The notes below the pieces were generated by a model, which was not told where the DNA came from, made no database searches, and saw nothing but the letters and a program-made list of their open reading frames with translations. Below are positions 1 to 7,606 of a stretch of DNA of 64,000 bases, piece by piece. Made by a program: the position numbers and the translations under genes. The first letter of the stretch is position 1. Each line of letters begins with the position of its first letter. Source of the DNA: Lederbergia wuyishanensis (GTDB lineage: Bacteria > Bacillota > Bacilli > Bacillales > Bacillaceae_C); the NCBI RefSeq assembly GCF_022900255.1, contig NZ_JALIRM010000018.1:1-64000 (forward strand), given 5' to 3'.

Positions 1-777
1 GCCTAAAAGGAGAATATCCTCAAAACCAGCGTTCAAAAGGTTTCCGATTGCCAAAATCATGAAGATTAAGATAACTGGCAAAATGGAAGGGATTGTAATC
101 AAATAGATTTGTTTGAATCTGCTTGCACCGTCAAGGGCGGCAGCTTCATAAAGCTGTTGGTCCACACCCGCAATGGCGGCTAAATAGACAATCGATCCAA
201 AGCCGATTTCTTTCCAGACATTCGTGGTCACAAGGATTGCCCAAAAATATTTCGGAATGCTCAGGAAGCTGATTGGCTCGTCAATGGCTCCCACCTTTTC
301 CAATGCGATATTTAGGCTTCCGTTATCTGTTGACAATAACGAACCGACGAATCCCGCCACGATAACCCAAGATATGAAGTGAGGCAGATAGCTCACCGTT
401 TGGACCACCCGTTTAAAGAACATATGCCTTACTTCATTCAACATTAAGGCCAAAATGATCGGCGCCGGAAATCCGATAAAGAATTTAAGGAAACTGATCA
501 CAAGCGTATTTCTCATGACTTGAGAAAATTCTGGTGCAGTGAAGAACATATTAAAATGTTTCCATCCCGCCCAAGGACTTTCCGCGATTCCCTTAAAAAT
601 GTTGTAATCCTTAAACGCCATGATGATTCCGTACATCGGAATATAACTAAAGATAAAGATGAAGATGATGGCGGGAATGACCATTAATTGGAGTTCCCAC
701 TGATTCATTAGTCTAAAGAAGATCGATTTCTTCTTTGGGATGATTACGACATCTTTATTTGCAATTGCCTTTTCCAT
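1..777 (-). CDS. ABC sugar transporter permease, LplB type (3' end outside window)
   Basis: The minus strand is open from an ATG at 777 to the left edge without a stop, giving 259 visible residues of a protein usually about 300-320 long. It begins MEKAIANKD and has a short cytoplasmic N-terminus followed by several hydrophobic membrane segments. Near the visible C-terminus it carries the permease EAA loop (YEAAALDGA), which docks on the ATPase. The family imports oligosaccharides or uronate-type sugars with a lipoprotein binding protein. A G-rich Shine-Dalgarno stretch lies just upstream (781-787). With the LacI regulator and the sugar-acid enzymes to the right it probably serves the same catabolic island. 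The substrate cannot be read from this fragment. Confidence 0.9.
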   Translation of the reverse strand, partial: MEKAIANKDVVIIPKKKSIFFRLMNQWELQLMVIPAIIFIFIFSYIPMYGIIMAFKDYNIFKGIAESPWAGWKHFNMFFTAPEFSQVMRNTLVISFLKFFIGFPAPIILALMLNEVRHMFFKRVVQTVSYLPHFISWVIVAGFVGSLLSTDNGSLNIALEKVGAIDEPISFLSIPKYFWAILVTTNVWKEIGFGSIVYLAAIAGVDQQLYEAAALDGASRFKQIYLITIPSILPVILIFMILAIGNLLNAGFEDILLLG

Positions 778-935
778 ACGTCCCCCCCATTTACCCATTA
801 GAATTAATAATTTATCTATAAAAAATGCCAGTGTATTATTGAGATATTTAATTTTCAAAAACTTTTTTACATCCAAATCATACAAGCTAGACCAATTTCT
901 ACCTTATTAAGCGCTATCAAAATTATTGGTTATAA

Positions 936-958
936 AAGGGAGAGATTCCCTCTCCCTT
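936..958 (-). terminator. intrinsic terminator after the isomerase-like gene
   Basis: A 9-bp perfect stem (AAGGGAGAG / CTCTCCCTT) with a 5-base loop lies just past the stop of the 966-1733 gene and runs into TTATAA on the minus strand. It separates that gene from the ABC permease. Confidence 0.75.
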
Positions 959-965
959 CGGAGTT

Positions 966-1733
966 TTACTTGGCTAGATAAGGTAACTTTTCTTTCAAAT
1001 AGTTAATACTGATTTCGACACTTTCAAGAGGTGTTTTTCGGCTTACGTCTTGCTCAACTATCCACCACTGCACATTGGCTTCGTCGCCAATATTTAATAC
1101 CGCCTCAATGTCAACTCCGCCAGTGCCTAACTCCGCAAAAAACTTTTCCTCATCTGTTGTCATATCTTTCAAATGAACTAACGGTGTTCTATTATGATAT
1201 TTTTTTATCCATTCAACTGGATTTTCTCCTGCTTTAGTTAACCAATAAATATCAAACTCAGTTTGCAAATTTTCAGAACTTACATCATCAAAAATACTTT
1301 CAAGCGCTGTTCTACCATCTGATAAGCGATCAAGTTCAAAATCATGGTTATGATAGCAAAGTGTGATGCCTTCTTTAAGACATTCTTCACCTGCTTTTTC
1401 TAAAAACTGAATAAGCTCTTTATAGTTCTCTTCACTTCTTTGATCTGGCATTAAATAAGGACATACAATATAGTTACTTCCTAAGATTTTTTGTTCTTCA
1501 ATCACTTTTGCTAGATTGTTTTTTAATTCATCTAATCCAACATGACTGGAAGCTGCTTTCAGTCCGTACTCATCAAGTAAGGATCTTACTTCTTTCACTT
1601 CAAGGCCACCATATCCGGCAAATTCAACACCGTCAAACCCTAAATCAGCAACTTTTTTTAGTGTACCAGCAAAATCCTGAGCACTTTCATCACGTAAAGT
1701 GTACATTTGAACTGCTACTGGAATCGTTCTCAT
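966..1733 (-). CDS. sugar phosphate isomerase/epimerase (xylose-isomerase-like TIM barrel)
   Basis: The product has 255 residues if translation starts at the ATG at 1733 (MRTIPVAVQMYTLRDE). I prefer this start because a GGAGA lies five bases upstream, while the longer frame adds 14 residues with no family similarity. Family hallmarks are the N-terminal QMYTLRD strand, GFDGVEFAGY, the metal-site CYHNHDFE and LVHLKDM segments, and a glutamate near GGVDIEAVL. Such proteins bind a divalent metal and isomerise or epimerise keto-sugars or inositol derivatives. The gene is divergent from the LacI gene and shares its control region. The exact substrate is unknown. Confidence 0.85.
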   Translation of the reverse strand: MRTIPVAVQMYTLRDESAQDFAGTLKKVADLGFDGVEFAGYGGLEVKEVRSLLDEYGLKAASSHVGLDELKNNLAKVIEEQKILGSNYIVCPYLMPDQRSEENYKELIQFLEKAGEECLKEGITLCYHNHDFELDRLSDGRTALESIFDDVSSENLQTEFDIYWLTKAGENPVEWIKKYHNRTPLVHLKDMTTDEEKFFAELGTGGVDIEAVLNIGDEANVQWWIVEQDVSRKTPLESVEISINYLKEKLPYLAK

Positions 1734-1906
1734 TTTTATCTCTCCATTTCTACTTTTAGTGAAAAATGCAGACATTCTAATATCATAAAAGATGTGAATG
1801 GTAGGTCTTTATTGAAGATGTTTTTACTATTTTAAAATATTTAATAGATTTATAACATCTCCTTTTATATGTAGATCTGCACCAAAGTTAGTTGAAAAAA
1901 TAATCT

Positions 1907-2093
1907 GTTAAACGTTTTCAAATTATAAATTTAATAGAGTTAATCGTTTCAACTGATGTAATTGTATATCAACTTTTTCTATCTTTCAACACATTTTTGC
2001 GAAATATGCTTACTTTTGTCAAAAATCGTATTTTTTATCAACTATTACTGTAGAAAGTAATATTTACAAACATTTTTTCCTTAAACGATTAAC
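1907..2093. promoter_or_regulatory. candidate LacI-family operators in the divergent control region
   Basis: The intergenic region between 1733 and 2170 is AT-rich and holds related motifs. GTTAATCGTTT at 1939-1949 has an exact inverted copy, AAACGATTAAC, at 2083-2093. GTTAAACGTTTTC at 1907-1919 contains the palindrome AAACGTTT. The central CG in an A/T-rich dyad is typical of LacI-family operators. The spacing (~140 bp) would allow looping between the divergent promoters. Binding by the adjacent regulator is inferred. Confidence 0.5.
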
Positions 2094-2169
2094 TTATTTC
2101 TGTTATTATAGTAAAATAGCTAAAGATATGTAAGCGATGTCATTTTGATATTACTTGGAGGTAGAGACC

Positions 2170-3156
2170 ATGGTAAGCATGAAAGAGATTGCTAAGAGAG
2201 CAGGAGTCTCTGTTGCAACAGTTTCTTATGCATTGAATGAAAGCTCAAAAATACCAGAAACAACTCGTAATAAGATTAAAGAGATTGCGAATGAGTTACA
2301 TTACGTTCCGAATGCAATGGCACGTTCATTAAAAAAACAAGAAACAAAAATAATTGGAATATTTTTCATTCTCGATTATAGCGGAAGTTTTTTTGGACCT
2401 ATATTGCAAGGTATATATGAATCACTTGCCGATACAGGGTATGAGGTAATTGTTTGTTATGGAGAAAATTCACATCGTTTTTTGCCGGAACAGGTAATTG
2501 ATGGTGCTATCATACTTGATGCGGGGTTTTCTACTGAAGAATTGACGAGGTATGCTGATCAAGGGCATAAAATGGTCGTCTTAGATAGAGAGGTTAAACA
2601 CCCGAATGTTAATCAGATCTTGCTTGATAATCGTGGTGGAGCAAAAATCGCTATTGACTATTTACTTGAAAAAGGACATAAAAAACTTTACATAGTAAAA
2701 GGTCATGTCGATGCCTATGATGCAAATGAAAGACTACACGCTGTAAGAGAAACAGTAAAACAATATGAAAATATTGAATACCATGAAATTGAGGGTTTTT
2801 TTGATAAACAATCTGGGGAGCTGGCTGCGGAAAAAATCGTCCTTGAATACAGTGAACCGGCTGCTATTTTTTGTTTAAATGATAATATGGCAATCGGTAT
2901 GTATGATTATATTTCTAATACAGATTTTCGAATCGGCGAACATTTTCATATAATAGGATTCGATCATACAGAACTGTCTCAATACGTTACACCTAAACTA
3001 GCTACAATTGATTTTTCTAAACGACAATGGGGTGCTCTTGCTGCTAAGAATTTATTAAAACTATTAGCAAATAAACCAGTTAAAAACGAATTGATTCAAG
3101 TTTCTCTAATTGAAGGGGAATCAGTGCAAAGTATTAAAAAAGAATTAATTAGCTAA
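2170..3156 (+). CDS. LacI-family transcriptional regulator
   Basis: The product has 328 residues from the ATG at 2170, chosen because GGAGGT (2157-2162) sits seven bases upstream; the in-frame TTG at 2155 would overlap this ribosome site. The N-terminus is a LacI helix-turn-helix (MKEIAKRAGVSVATVSYALN) with hinge motif YVPNAMARSLK. It is followed by a periplasmic-binding-protein-like effector domain ending with GFDHTELSQYVTP and LATIDFSKRQWGALAAKNL. It is divergent from the isomerase gene and convergent with the dgoD-aldolase pair. It probably represses this sugar-acid island and itself, with a sugar or sugar-acid effector. Effector and target sites are inferred. Confidence 0.9.
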   Translation: MVSMKEIAKRAGVSVATVSYALNESSKIPETTRNKIKEIANELHYVPNAMARSLKKQETKIIGIFFILDYSGSFFGPILQGIYESLADTGYEVIVCYGENSHRFLPEQVIDGAIILDAGFSTEELTRYADQGHKMVVLDREVKHPNVNQILLDNRGGAKIAIDYLLEKGHKKLYIVKGHVDAYDANERLHAVRETVKQYENIEYHEIEGFFDKQSGELAAEKIVLEYSEPAAIFCLNDNMAIGMYDYISNTDFRIGEHFHIIGFDHTELSQYVTPKLATIDFSKRQWGALAAKNLLKLLANKPVKNELIQVSLIEGESVQSIKKELIS

Positions 3157-3196
3157 TATGATGGACAGGGTAAGCGTTTAGGCCTTGTCCATCATA
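3157..3196. terminator. inverted repeat between convergent genes
   Basis: TATGATGGACA pairs with TGTCCATCATA around an 18-base loop, exactly between the stop of the LacI gene and the stop of the aldolase gene. There is no long T-tract on either side, so it may be a weak bidirectional terminator. Confidence 0.5.
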
Positions 3197-3201
3197 CCTC
3201 T

Positions 3202-3846
3202 TTACTCTTCTTTATTGGCTAATTCTACATATTGTTTTGCCAATTCGGTTAATCCTTTAAAATCTCTGTTTTCAATCATCGTCTTATTCACTATATTACT
3301 TCCAATCCCTACACCCATTACTCCATGTTTAAAATATTCTCTAATATTGTTTAAATTCACTCCCCCAGTTGCAATCATTTTTACGTTTGATAAAGGTGCT
3401 CTAATTTCCTTTAAATAATCTAAACCGAGAGAACCCAAAGGAAATAATTTAACAGCATTAGCTCCTGCTTTTATTGCCTTCATTATTTCTGTTGGCGTCA
3501 CTACTCCAGGGAATATTTCAATTCTTTGTTTGCATGATAACTCAACTACATCCTCATCAAGATTTGGAGTAACGATATATTGAGCCCCAGCTTGAATGGC
3601 TGCTGATGCCATTTCCGTATTTAATACTGTTCCTGCTCCTATGAAAACATCATCCTGTTTGAAATGTTTCCGCCACTCATTAATAATTTCTAAAGCACCT
3701 TCTGTGTTCATGGTCACTTCTATAAAACGAATACCACCTTCAACTAATGCCTCAGCGACAGGGATGCTATCCTTCCGTTCAATACCTCTAACAATAGCAA
3801 TGATTTTGTCTTGTTCTATTCTTTTAATAAGATAACTTTCATACAT
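3202..3846 (-). CDS. KHG/KDPG-type 2-keto-3-deoxy-phospho-sugar-acid aldolase
   Basis: A class I aldolase of about 214 residues starting [14 protein letters not shown]. Visible active-site elements are the general-base glutamate in IEVTMNTE, the IVTPNLDEDV loop, the FPGVVTPTE motif and the Schiff-base lysine in AVKLFPLG; GGV and GIGSN bind phosphate. The family cleaves KDPG or KDPGal to pyruvate and glyceraldehyde 3-phosphate, or KHG to pyruvate and glyoxylate. The ATG at 3846 overlaps the dgoD stop (TAATG), so translation is coupled. An in-frame ATG at 3852 is an alternative start. Next to dgoD, the likely substrate is 2-keto-3-deoxy-6-phosphogalactonate. Confidence 0.88.
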   Translation of the reverse strand: MYESYLIKRIEQDKIIAIVRGIERKDSIPVAEALVEGGIRFIEVTMNTEGALEIINEWRKHFKQDDVFIGAGTVLNTEMASAAIQAGAQYIVTPNLDEDVVELSCKQRIEIFPGVVTPTEIMKAIKAGANAVKLFPLGSLGLDYLKEIRAPLSNVKMIATGGVNLNNIREYFKHGVMGVGIGSNIVNKTMIENRDFKGLTELAKQYVELANKEE

Positions 3847-4994
3847 TACCATTCTGCTACACTTCCATCCCGATGACGCCAAACAGGATTTTTCCAGTCG
3901 TGACCAATCTCAGCCATTTTGCGGACATATTCCTCATTGACTTCAATTCCTAGACCAGGACCTTGCGGAATTGTAACATGTCCTTCATTATACGAAAATA
4001 CAGTTGGATCTTTTATATAATCTAATAAATCATTACCTTGATTATAATGAATGCCTAAACTTTGTTCTTGAATAAATGCATTATGGGCCGTAGCATCAAC
4101 CTGCAAACATGCAGCTAGTGCAATGGGACCAAGCGGGCAGTGAGGCGCAACTGCGACATCATAGGCTTCCGCCATTGAAAATATTTTCTTACATTCCGTA
4201 ATTCCTCCCGCATGTGAAAGATCAGGCTGAATAATATCTACATATCCATCATGCAATAATTGTTTAAAATCCCAGCGTGAAAACATTCTTTCTCCTGTAG
4301 CAATTGGAATACTCGTGGAATTCGCAATTTCTCTAAGTGCCTCATTGTTTTCAGGAAGAACTGGTTCTTCAATAAACATCGGGCGAAATGGCTCCAATTC
4401 TTTTGCCAATATTTTTGCCATCGGTTTATGTACACGACCGTGAAAGTCAATTCCAATTCCTAAATTATTGCCAGCTGCATCACGAACAGCTGCAATTCTC
4501 TCAATAGCTTCATCAATTTTTTTATATGAATCTATGTATTGAAGTTCTTCTGTTCCATTCATCTTTACGGCTGTAAAACCGTTATCTACTGCCGCTTTCG
4601 CAGCCAAACCTACATCTACAGGTCTGTCTCCACCTATCCAGGAATAAACTCGAATAGATTCACGACAAGCACCGCCTAATAATTGGAATATCGACGTTTG
4701 TAAATATTTCCCTTTAATATCCCATAATGCTTGGTCAATTCCAGCAATAGCACTCATGATAATTGGACCCCCACGGTAAAAACCAGACCGATACATTACA
4801 TTCCAATGGTCTTCAATGCGTAAAGGATCCTTTCCAATCAGGTAGCCCATTAATTCTTCTACACATGTTTTAACTGTGGCTGCCCTACCTTCCACAATTG
4901 GTTCTCCCCAACCAATAATTCCTTCATCTGTTTCAATTTTCAAAAAGAGCCATCTAGGAGGAACTTGAAAAAGTTCAAAACTAGTAATCTTCAT
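3846..4994 (-). CDS. dgoD: D-galactonate dehydratase
   Basis: This 382-residue enolase-superfamily enzyme matches the DgoD subgroup along its whole length. Conserved stretches include [100 protein letters not shown] and the C-terminal [14 protein letters not shown]. Metal ligands are the Asp/Glu residues in DFHGR, EEPV and GER; HCPLGP carries the acid/base histidine. It dehydrates D-galactonate to 2-keto-3-deoxygalactonate. A GGTGG ribosome site precedes the ATG. It is the first gene of a coupled pair with the aldolase. No PfkB-type KDGal kinase (dgoK) is in the window. Confidence 0.93.
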   Translation of the reverse strand: MKITSFELFQVPPRWLFLKIETDEGIIGWGEPIVEGRAATVKTCVEELMGYLIGKDPLRIEDHWNVMYRSGFYRGGPIIMSAIAGIDQALWDIKGKYLQTSIFQLLGGACRESIRVYSWIGGDRPVDVGLAAKAAVDNGFTAVKMNGTEELQYIDSYKKIDEAIERIAAVRDAAGNNLGIGIDFHGRVHKPMAKILAKELEPFRPMFIEEPVLPENNEALREIANSTSIPIATGERMFSRWDFKQLLHDGYVDIIQPDLSHAGGITECKKIFSMAEAYDVAVAPHCPLGPIALAACLQVDATAHNAFIQEQSLGIHYNQGNDLLDYIKDPTVFSYNEGHVTIPQGPGLGIEVNEEYVRKMAEIGHDWKNPVWRHRDGSVAEW

Positions 4995-5024
4995 TTGATA
5001 TCCACCTTTTCTTTCTCAAAGTAT

Positions 5025-5063
5025 AAAAGAAGAGACTATGGTAAACCCATTATCTCTTCTTTT
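5025..5063 (-). terminator. terminator-like hairpin upstream of dgoD
   Basis: AAAAGAAGAGA pairs with TCTCTTCTTTT around a 17-base loop, 31 bases before the dgoD start. On the minus strand it would stop readthrough from the dioxygenase gene, or act as an attenuator in a dgoD leader. No alternative pairing was identified. Confidence 0.5.
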
Positions 5064-5463
5064 TATTATGCTCTGTAACCTTGTATGTTGATTTCTGTTA
5101 CAGGTGCTTAGCTTTCCTCAAGCACCGAAAAGCAGATGGCGCCTAATCAGTCATGATATGATAAGCAATAAGCAAATGTTTCAGTTTAAAAAGTTATTAT
5201 ATTGACCTTATTGTCTCAGGTTATTTAATCTCTAGGGGACTGCGCCTGCAGCTAGAAAAAGGCGAGACGATCATGACTTATCGTTTAATGTGATCGGTAA
5301 TTCACTAGCTTATAGGAGCCGGGACTAGAAGAGGCTCCTCAGTCTCAACACCTGTGGATTACCCCTGCCATTACTTCCAAGCTAGAGGCTCCGAGCCTTC
5401 CACTATCTTCAACAAAGTAATGTAATTGAAGAATAAGCATTAAACGAGGCCTTTCGTTGGAAT
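5064..5463. other. 400-bp intergenic segment with hairpins, no gene
   Basis: No supportable coding frame was found. The segment contains inverted repeats GGTGCTT/AAGCACC (5103-5126) and AGGAGCC/GGCTCCT (5314-5339). Its 3' part is more GC-rich than the neighbouring genes. It has the look of a degenerate intergenic repeat or of debris from a mobile element, but no transposase remnant is recognisable. Confidence 0.4.
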
Positions 5464-6243
5464 TTACTCAACTACAACTTTTTCTTCCTTTGCAAATTCT
5501 TGCATGTTTTCCCTATAATGCATCCATATATCTCTCATCGGTGCTTTCCAATCATTCTTCACATCTACATGATTAATTCGGAAAAACGTAGCATACCTGA
5601 TATTTGGTGAAATATTTGGCCCAATGCCATGCGCTAGTTGGTAATGGCATAAGATGATATCTCCAGCTTTTCCTCTTATTTGGATAGGTTCAGGCATATC
5701 TATCGGAGGCATACCTTTCAATAATGCTTCAGGACCATGTTCCCTAAAATATTGTTCATATTGGCGGTGAGTGCCTGGCCATACTGTAAAATTACCTGAG
5801 TCTTCTTCTGGTAAATCACTTAACAATATTCCAACTAACGCAGTAAAATTTTGGATTGTCCCTTCAGGAACTCCATTATTAGGTGAATACATTCCATCGA
5901 TGTGCGGGCTAGCTGGAGGAATGGGATCCTCCAGTCTTGGAAAGCGCAAAGCAATTTGTGCTCCGTTGATCGGATAAGTCTTCTCCAAATCAATAACTGA
6001 ATTTACAAGATCATAAACCGGAGTCTTATTGAAAAGATCAGAGATGACCGGAGTATGTTGAATCTCAGGACAATATGATTGAGAACGTAAAATATGCAGC
6101 TTCTCCTTATTCATGCCTTCTTCACCAAGCGAGTGGTTAATAGCCTTTTTTACTTCATCCAACATAACTTGCGGGATAACGCTTGGAATCACTACAAAAC
6201 CATTATCAAATAACTCTTTCCTTTGATTATAGGATAACCTCAT
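5464..6243 (-). CDS. phytanoyl-CoA dioxygenase (PhyH) family Fe(II)/2-oxoglutarate oxygenase
   Basis: The product has 259 residues from the ATG at 6243, which has AGAGGGG at a good distance; an in-frame GTG lies nine bases upstream. The double-stranded beta-helix core shows the iron-binding HxD in SPHIDGMY, the distal histidine in CHYQLAHGIGPN and the 2-oxoglutarate-binding arginine in IRYATFFR. Members hydroxylate diverse small molecules. Its place between dgoD and a ROK kinase, with a cre-like site at its promoter, suggests a role in carbohydrate or secondary-substrate use, but the substrate cannot be deduced. Confidence 0.85.
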   Translation of the reverse strand: MRLSYNQRKELFDNGFVVIPSVIPQVMLDEVKKAINHSLGEEGMNKEKLHILRSQSYCPEIQHTPVISDLFNKTPVYDLVNSVIDLEKTYPINGAQIALRFPRLEDPIPPASPHIDGMYSPNNGVPEGTIQNFTALVGILLSDLPEEDSGNFTVWPGTHRQYEQYFREHGPEALLKGMPPIDMPEPIQIRGKAGDIILCHYQLAHGIGPNISPNIRYATFFRINHVDVKNDWKAPMRDIWMHYRENMQEFAKEEKVVVE

Positions 6244-6262
6244 TTCCCTCACCCCTCTTTAT

Positions 6263-6304
6263 TGTTTGCGCTTTCATTATAGTACAAGCAATAAAGCACT
6301 GCAA
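6263..6304 (-). promoter_or_regulatory. promoter of the PhyH gene overlapped by a cre-like site
   Basis: On the minus strand a TATAAT -10 (6276-6281) lies 17 bases from a weak -35, TTGCAG (6299-6304). Directly downstream, TGAAAGCGCAAACA (6263-6276) matches 13 of 14 positions of the CcpA cre consensus TGWAAGCGYTWNCA. A site here would block initiation when preferred sugars are present. The -35 lies inside the terminator stem of the upstream ROK gene. Confidence 0.6.
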
Positions 6305-6343
6305 CAAAAATTCGCTCAATTCGAAAAAATGAAACAGTGCTTT
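6293..6343 (-). terminator. terminator after the ROK kinase gene
   Basis: AAAGCACTG (6293-6301) pairs perfectly with CAGTGCTTT (6335-6343). The 33-base intervening stretch has a secondary inverted repeat (AATTCG/CGAATT-like). It lies immediately past the ROK stop codon. Confidence 0.6.
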
Positions 6344-6350
6344 CTTATTT

Positions 6351-7316
6351 TTAGATATTTTGGTTTTCTGCTACCGCTAAATGAGCTGAACCGATTAGTC
6401 CGGCAGAATCTCCAAGACTACCAATCACTAATTTTGGCAGCTCACTATTCGCATAGTGGCTTTCAAATACTTCTTGAATAGGATCTAAAATAAACTTACC
6501 AGCAGATGCAGCTCCACCTCCAATGATGATTGCTTCAGGATTCAATAGAAATGTAACGGTTAAAAGTTTTTTTGCCAAAGTTCTTCCAACATAATCAAAT
6601 ATTCCTAGTGCTACATCATCATTTTGTAAACAAGCTAAATAAACATCTTTTGAAGTGACCTTATCTTCGTTAGAGTTTAAGATGGTCTGCTTCCCCGACT
6701 GTATGGCATCTTGAGCTAGTCTACTAATTCCACTTGCTGATGCGATTGTTTCTAAACAGCCTTCTTTCCCACAATTGCATGGATAATTTACACCTGGCAC
6801 CGGATCATGTCCTAATTCACCTGCATAAAAATCATATCCTGTGACCATTTGCCCGTTTATCATTACTCCTGCTGCCATACCTGTCCCCAAAGTAATACAA
6901 ATTAAATTATTGGAACCTTTTCCGCTTCCAGCCAAAGCTTCTCCTCTTGTATAATTTCGGACATCGTTATCAATATAAACCGGAATTCCCAATCTTTTTT
7001 CCATTTCTAAAGCAAATGGCACTTCTTCATAACCTAAATTAACTGCTCTAATGACTGTACCTGTATTTGGGTTCACTTTACCAGGAACGCCCATTCCTAC
7101 ACAGCTTATATTATTTTTATAGCCATTCCTTTCGGCTAATGCATTTACCTCACTCGCAATTAAATCGAAGAATTCTTTTGGATTGTTTGTTTTTTCAGGA
7201 AAATAGGGTTTCAATGTAGGGATGCTTACTTTTTCTAGTAATTCTAGATCGTGATTAAAGATTCCTATAACAGTATTCGTCCCTCCGATATCTACTCCAA
7301 TTACTCCATTTTCCAT
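6351..7316 (-). CDS. ROK-family sugar kinase (glucokinase-like)
   Basis: The product has 321 residues. It starts with the phosphate-1 loop GVDIGGTNTVIGIF and carries the catalytic IDNDVRNYTRGE segment. The ROK zinc motif (ELGHDP histidine plus CNCGKEGCLE cysteines) and the C-terminal IIIGGGAA motif are present. An intact zinc site and catalytic Asp (in NDVR) indicate an active kinase rather than a NagC/XylR-type regulator, and there is no N-terminal DNA-binding domain. RBS AGAGGGG precedes the ATG. It could phosphorylate glucose, N-acetylmannosamine or another sugar released by this island. Whether it replaces the missing KDGal kinase is speculative. Confidence 0.88.
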   Translation of the reverse strand: MENGVIGVDIGGTNTVIGIFNHDLELLEKVSIPTLKPYFPEKTNNPKEFFDLIASEVNALAERNGYKNNISCVGMGVPGKVNPNTGTVIRAVNLGYEEVPFALEMEKRLGIPVYIDNDVRNYTRGEALAGSGKGSNNLICITLGTGMAAGVMINGQMVTGYDFYAGELGHDPVPGVNYPCNCGKEGCLETIASASGISRLAQDAIQSGKQTILNSNEDKVTSKDVYLACLQNDDVALGIFDYVGRTLAKKLLTVTFLLNPEAIIIGGGAASAGKFILDPIQEVFESHYANSELPKLVIGSLGDSAGLIGSAHLAVAENQNI

Positions 7317-7413
7317 AAAATCGCCCCTCTTCTAAATAATGTTCTTATTAAAATGAATTTTATCATGGTATTTCTTCGTTAAGCAATTTTACAAAAAATA
7401 TTAAAGAATAATT

Positions 7414-7441
7414 ACTCATTACATTATTCAATCATAGAATA
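7414..7441 (+). promoter_or_regulatory. sigma-K-like promoter in front of the ATP-grasp/Mur cluster
   Basis: AC at 7414-7415, a 17-base spacer and CATAGAATA at 7433-7441 fit the sigma-K consensus (AC - 16/17 - CATANNNTA) exactly. It would give a leader of roughly 155 bases before the first gene. The same form occurs before gerE at the other end of the accessory segment. The match is short, so chance cannot be excluded. Confidence 0.5.
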
Positions 7442-7606
7442 CTGAATAGTAGTAAGAGAAACATAAAATCCCCTATTAGATACAAGCAAATGCCTGAGAC
7501 GAAAAAAAAACAATTTGTATTTTAAGCATATGTATCTCATTTCGAACCGACTGAACCATTACTACATTTTATTATATTTTTCTTCAAAAAAGGAATGATT
7601 GAATCG

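Noticed and set aside
3185-3418. Plus-strand frame of 77 codons over the aldolase gene
   Set aside because: It is a shadow of the aldolase gene in another frame.
6351-7316. ROK-type transcriptional repressor (NagC/XylR)
   Set aside because: No N-terminal helix-turn-helix; kinase residues are intact.
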